Source of the DNA: JAJRXR01 sp044439985
GTDB taxonomy: Bacteria > Planctomycetota > Phycisphaerae > Phycisphaerales > UBA1924
Length of the DNA: 7,172 nt
NCBI GenBank assembly: GCA_044439985.1
Contig: JBITAG010000252.1
Span: 1 to 7,172 of the forward strand
Direction of reading: 5' to 3'
Shown: piece by piece, positions 5,988 through 7,172 of the stretch
Layout of the letters: every line of letters starts with the position of its first letter
How positions within the stretch are numbered: the first letter of the stretch is position 1
Position numbers and translations under genes: made by a program
Notes under the pieces: generated by a model
What the model saw: only the letters and a program-made list of their open reading frames with translations
The model's database searches: none
What the model was told of the DNA's origin: nothing

Positions 5988-7172
5988 CTAGTCCGCGGGA
6001 ACACATCGCCCGTCTGCCCACGAACGCAGGCGGGCGATTCTTTCGCGCATGGTCACCGAGAGAGGGGGGCTCGCGTTGATCGCCCGCACGAGGTCCTCCG
6101 TCCCGGGCTCGGCGCCCCGACTGAAACAGTCGTGCAGGGCGCTCAGGATCGCCGCCTCGATCTCCGCCCCGGAGTACCCCTCGCTGACGCGGGCGAGCTG
6201 GTCGAGGTCGAGATCCCCGGGCGTGCGTCCGCGCCGCTGGAGATGGATGCGGAAGATGTCGCGACGGGCCTCCGGGGAGGGCAGGTCAACGAAGAAGATC
6301 TCGTCGAAGCGTCCCTTGCGGAGCAGCTCCGGGGGGAGGGCGTCGATGTTGTTCGCGGTGGCGACGAGGAAGACGGGCGCCTCGTGGTCCTGCATCCAGG
6401 TCAGCAGCGCGCCGAACATCCGCTGGCTCAGCCCCCCGTCGGTGGACTGGGCCGCCGCCGAGGCGAACGCCTTCTCGATCTCGTCGATCCAGAGCACGTT
6501 CGGGGCCATCGCCTCCGCCTGGGCGAGGGCGTCGCGCAGGCGTCGCTCCGACTCCCCGATGTACCGGTCGTAGAGCGCGCCCGGGTCCATCCGGAGCAGG
6601 GGGCGCTGCCAGGCGGTCGCGATCGCCTTGGCGCACAGGCTCTTCCCCGCGCCCTGCACGCCCAGGAGCAGCACGCCCCGCGGCGGCGTGAGCCCGAACC
6701 CCTCCGCCCGCTCGCTGAAGCTCTCCTCCCGCGCCCGCAGCCACCCCTTGAGACGCGACAGCCCGCCCACCTCGTCGAGGGTCGCGGGGGACTCGACGTA
6801 CTCCAGCGGCCCGGCGCCCGAGATCAGTGAGCGCTTGTGCGCCAGCACGTCGTTCAGATCCCGCGCGTCAAAGAGGCGGTCCTCCCCCGCGACGTCCGTG
6901 ATGATCTGCGTGATCTGCCGCTCGCTCAGCCCCGAGAGGTTCTTCAGGATCAGCCGGTAGTCCCGCTCGGTCAGGTCAACCGACAGCGGCGTCTCGCGGT
7001 GAATCTTTCGCAGGGCGCGCCGGACGATCGGCTCGATCTCCTCCTCACGCGGCAGGGCCAGCTCGAACGGTGTCACGTGCTCCCGGATCGGGTGGGGCAG
7101 GTCCGGGGCGTGGTCGAGCAGGATCACGCTCGACCCGAGCTGTCCCGCCCGGTCGAGCAGCTGACGCAGGGC
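5988..7172 (-). CDS. Ycf46-like AAA+ ATPase, N-terminus cut by the window edge
   Basis: The frame runs without a stop to the right edge, giving 394 visible codons (numbered from the edge). The GTG at 7127 is internal: the upstream codons ALRQLLDRAGQLGSSVILL continue the N-terminal domain typical of Ycf46-type proteins, so roughly 100 residues are probably missing. Residues ~1-120 are that N-terminal region plus a helical linker. The AAA+ module starts at DEVGGLSRLKGWLRAREESF, with Walker A GVQGAGKS (171-178), GESER (206-210), Walker B VLWIDE (226-231), sensor 1 ATANN (271-275), arginine-finger candidates in RKGRFDEIF (Arg285, Arg288) and sensor 2 GYSGAEIE (332-339). All ATPase residues look intact, so activity is expected. 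In cyanobacteria Ycf46 has been linked to regulation of inorganic carbon uptake; in other bacteria the role is unknown to me. It is predicted to be cytosolic, convergent with the AsmA-like gene and not obviously linked to it. Confidence 0.92.
   Translation of the reverse strand, partial: ALRQLLDRAGQLGSSVILLDHAPDLPHPIREHVTPFELALPREEEIEPIVRRALRKIHRETPLSVDLTERDYRLILKNLSGLSERQITQIITDVAGEDRLFDARDLNDVLAHKRSLISGAGPLEYVESPATLDEVGGLSRLKGWLRAREESFSERAEGFGLTPPRGVLLLGVQGAGKSLCAKAIATAWQRPLLRMDPGALYDRYIGESERRLRDALAQAEAMAPNVLWIDEIEKAFASAAAQSTDGGLSQRMFGALLTWMQDHEAPVFLVATANNIDALPPELLRKGRFDEIFFVDLPSPEARRDIFRIHLQRRGRTPGDLDLDQLARVSEGYSGAEIEAAILSALHDCFSRGAEPGTEDLVRAINASPPLSVTMRERIARLRSWADGRCVPAD
6005..6044 (+). 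terminator. Terminator of the AsmA-like gene inside the convergent ATPase gene
   Basis: On the plus strand ATCGCCCGTCTGC (6005-6017) pairs with GCAGGCGGGCGAT (6026-6038): 13 base pairs including one G-T wobble, with an 8-base loop, followed by TTCTTTC. It starts 36 bases after the stop of the AsmA-like gene and lies within the last codons of the opposite-strand ATPase gene. On the minus strand no T-run follows the stem, so it should act mainly on plus-strand transcripts. Confidence 0.68.

Noticed and set aside
6132..6830. Plus-strand open frames opposite the ATPase gene (also 6049-6573)
   Set aside because: The minus-strand frame has all AAA+ motifs in order; the plus-strand frames show none.

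Overview
This window is very GC-rich, densely coding bacterial DNA, most likely from a planctomycete of the class Phycisphaerae. The main clue is the C-terminus of the first gene: a dockerin-like tail that starts with CNAADL, has two FDDVVAFL-type half-repeats and ends in GCP. I know this 'GC-type dockerin' tail mainly from Phycisphaerae secreted proteins. A secreted DUF1028 protein with a related tail and a Ycf46-type AAA+ ATPase fit the same lineage. This assignment rests on recognition of families, not on a search.

Layout. 1-198: upstream region with a GC-rich stem-loop but no convincing promoter. 199-2394 (+): secreted S8 (subtilisin-like, KP-43-type) serine protease with propeptide, catalytic domain, jelly-roll domain and GC-type dockerin tail. 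2420-2448: probable intrinsic terminator. 2561-4921 (+): secreted multidomain protein in which a seven-repeat FG-GAP/VCBS propeller appears to be inserted inside a DUF1028 domain, followed by an Ig-like domain and a second dockerin-like tail without the cysteines. 5025-5969 (+): small membrane-anchored AsmA-like protein with an amphipathic helical C-terminus. 5988-7172 (-): convergent Ycf46-like AAA+ ATPase whose N-terminus lies beyond the right edge. The terminator of the AsmA-like gene appears to sit inside the 3' coding end of this ATPase gene.

How the genes relate. The first three proteins are all predicted to enter or cross the cytoplasmic membrane, and the first two carry related C-terminal tags, so they may be sorted or anchored by the same unknown machinery. 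A terminator separates gene 1 from gene 2, and 103 bp separate gene 2 from gene 3, so a single operon is not demonstrated. The ATPase is cytosolic and there is no evidence that it works with the others. The most interesting points are the propeller nested in DUF1028, a predicted mature N-terminal threonine that would suit an Ntn-hydrolase, and the joint loss of both tail cysteines in the second dockerin-like tag. I see no RNA gene, mobile element, CRISPR array or phage signature.
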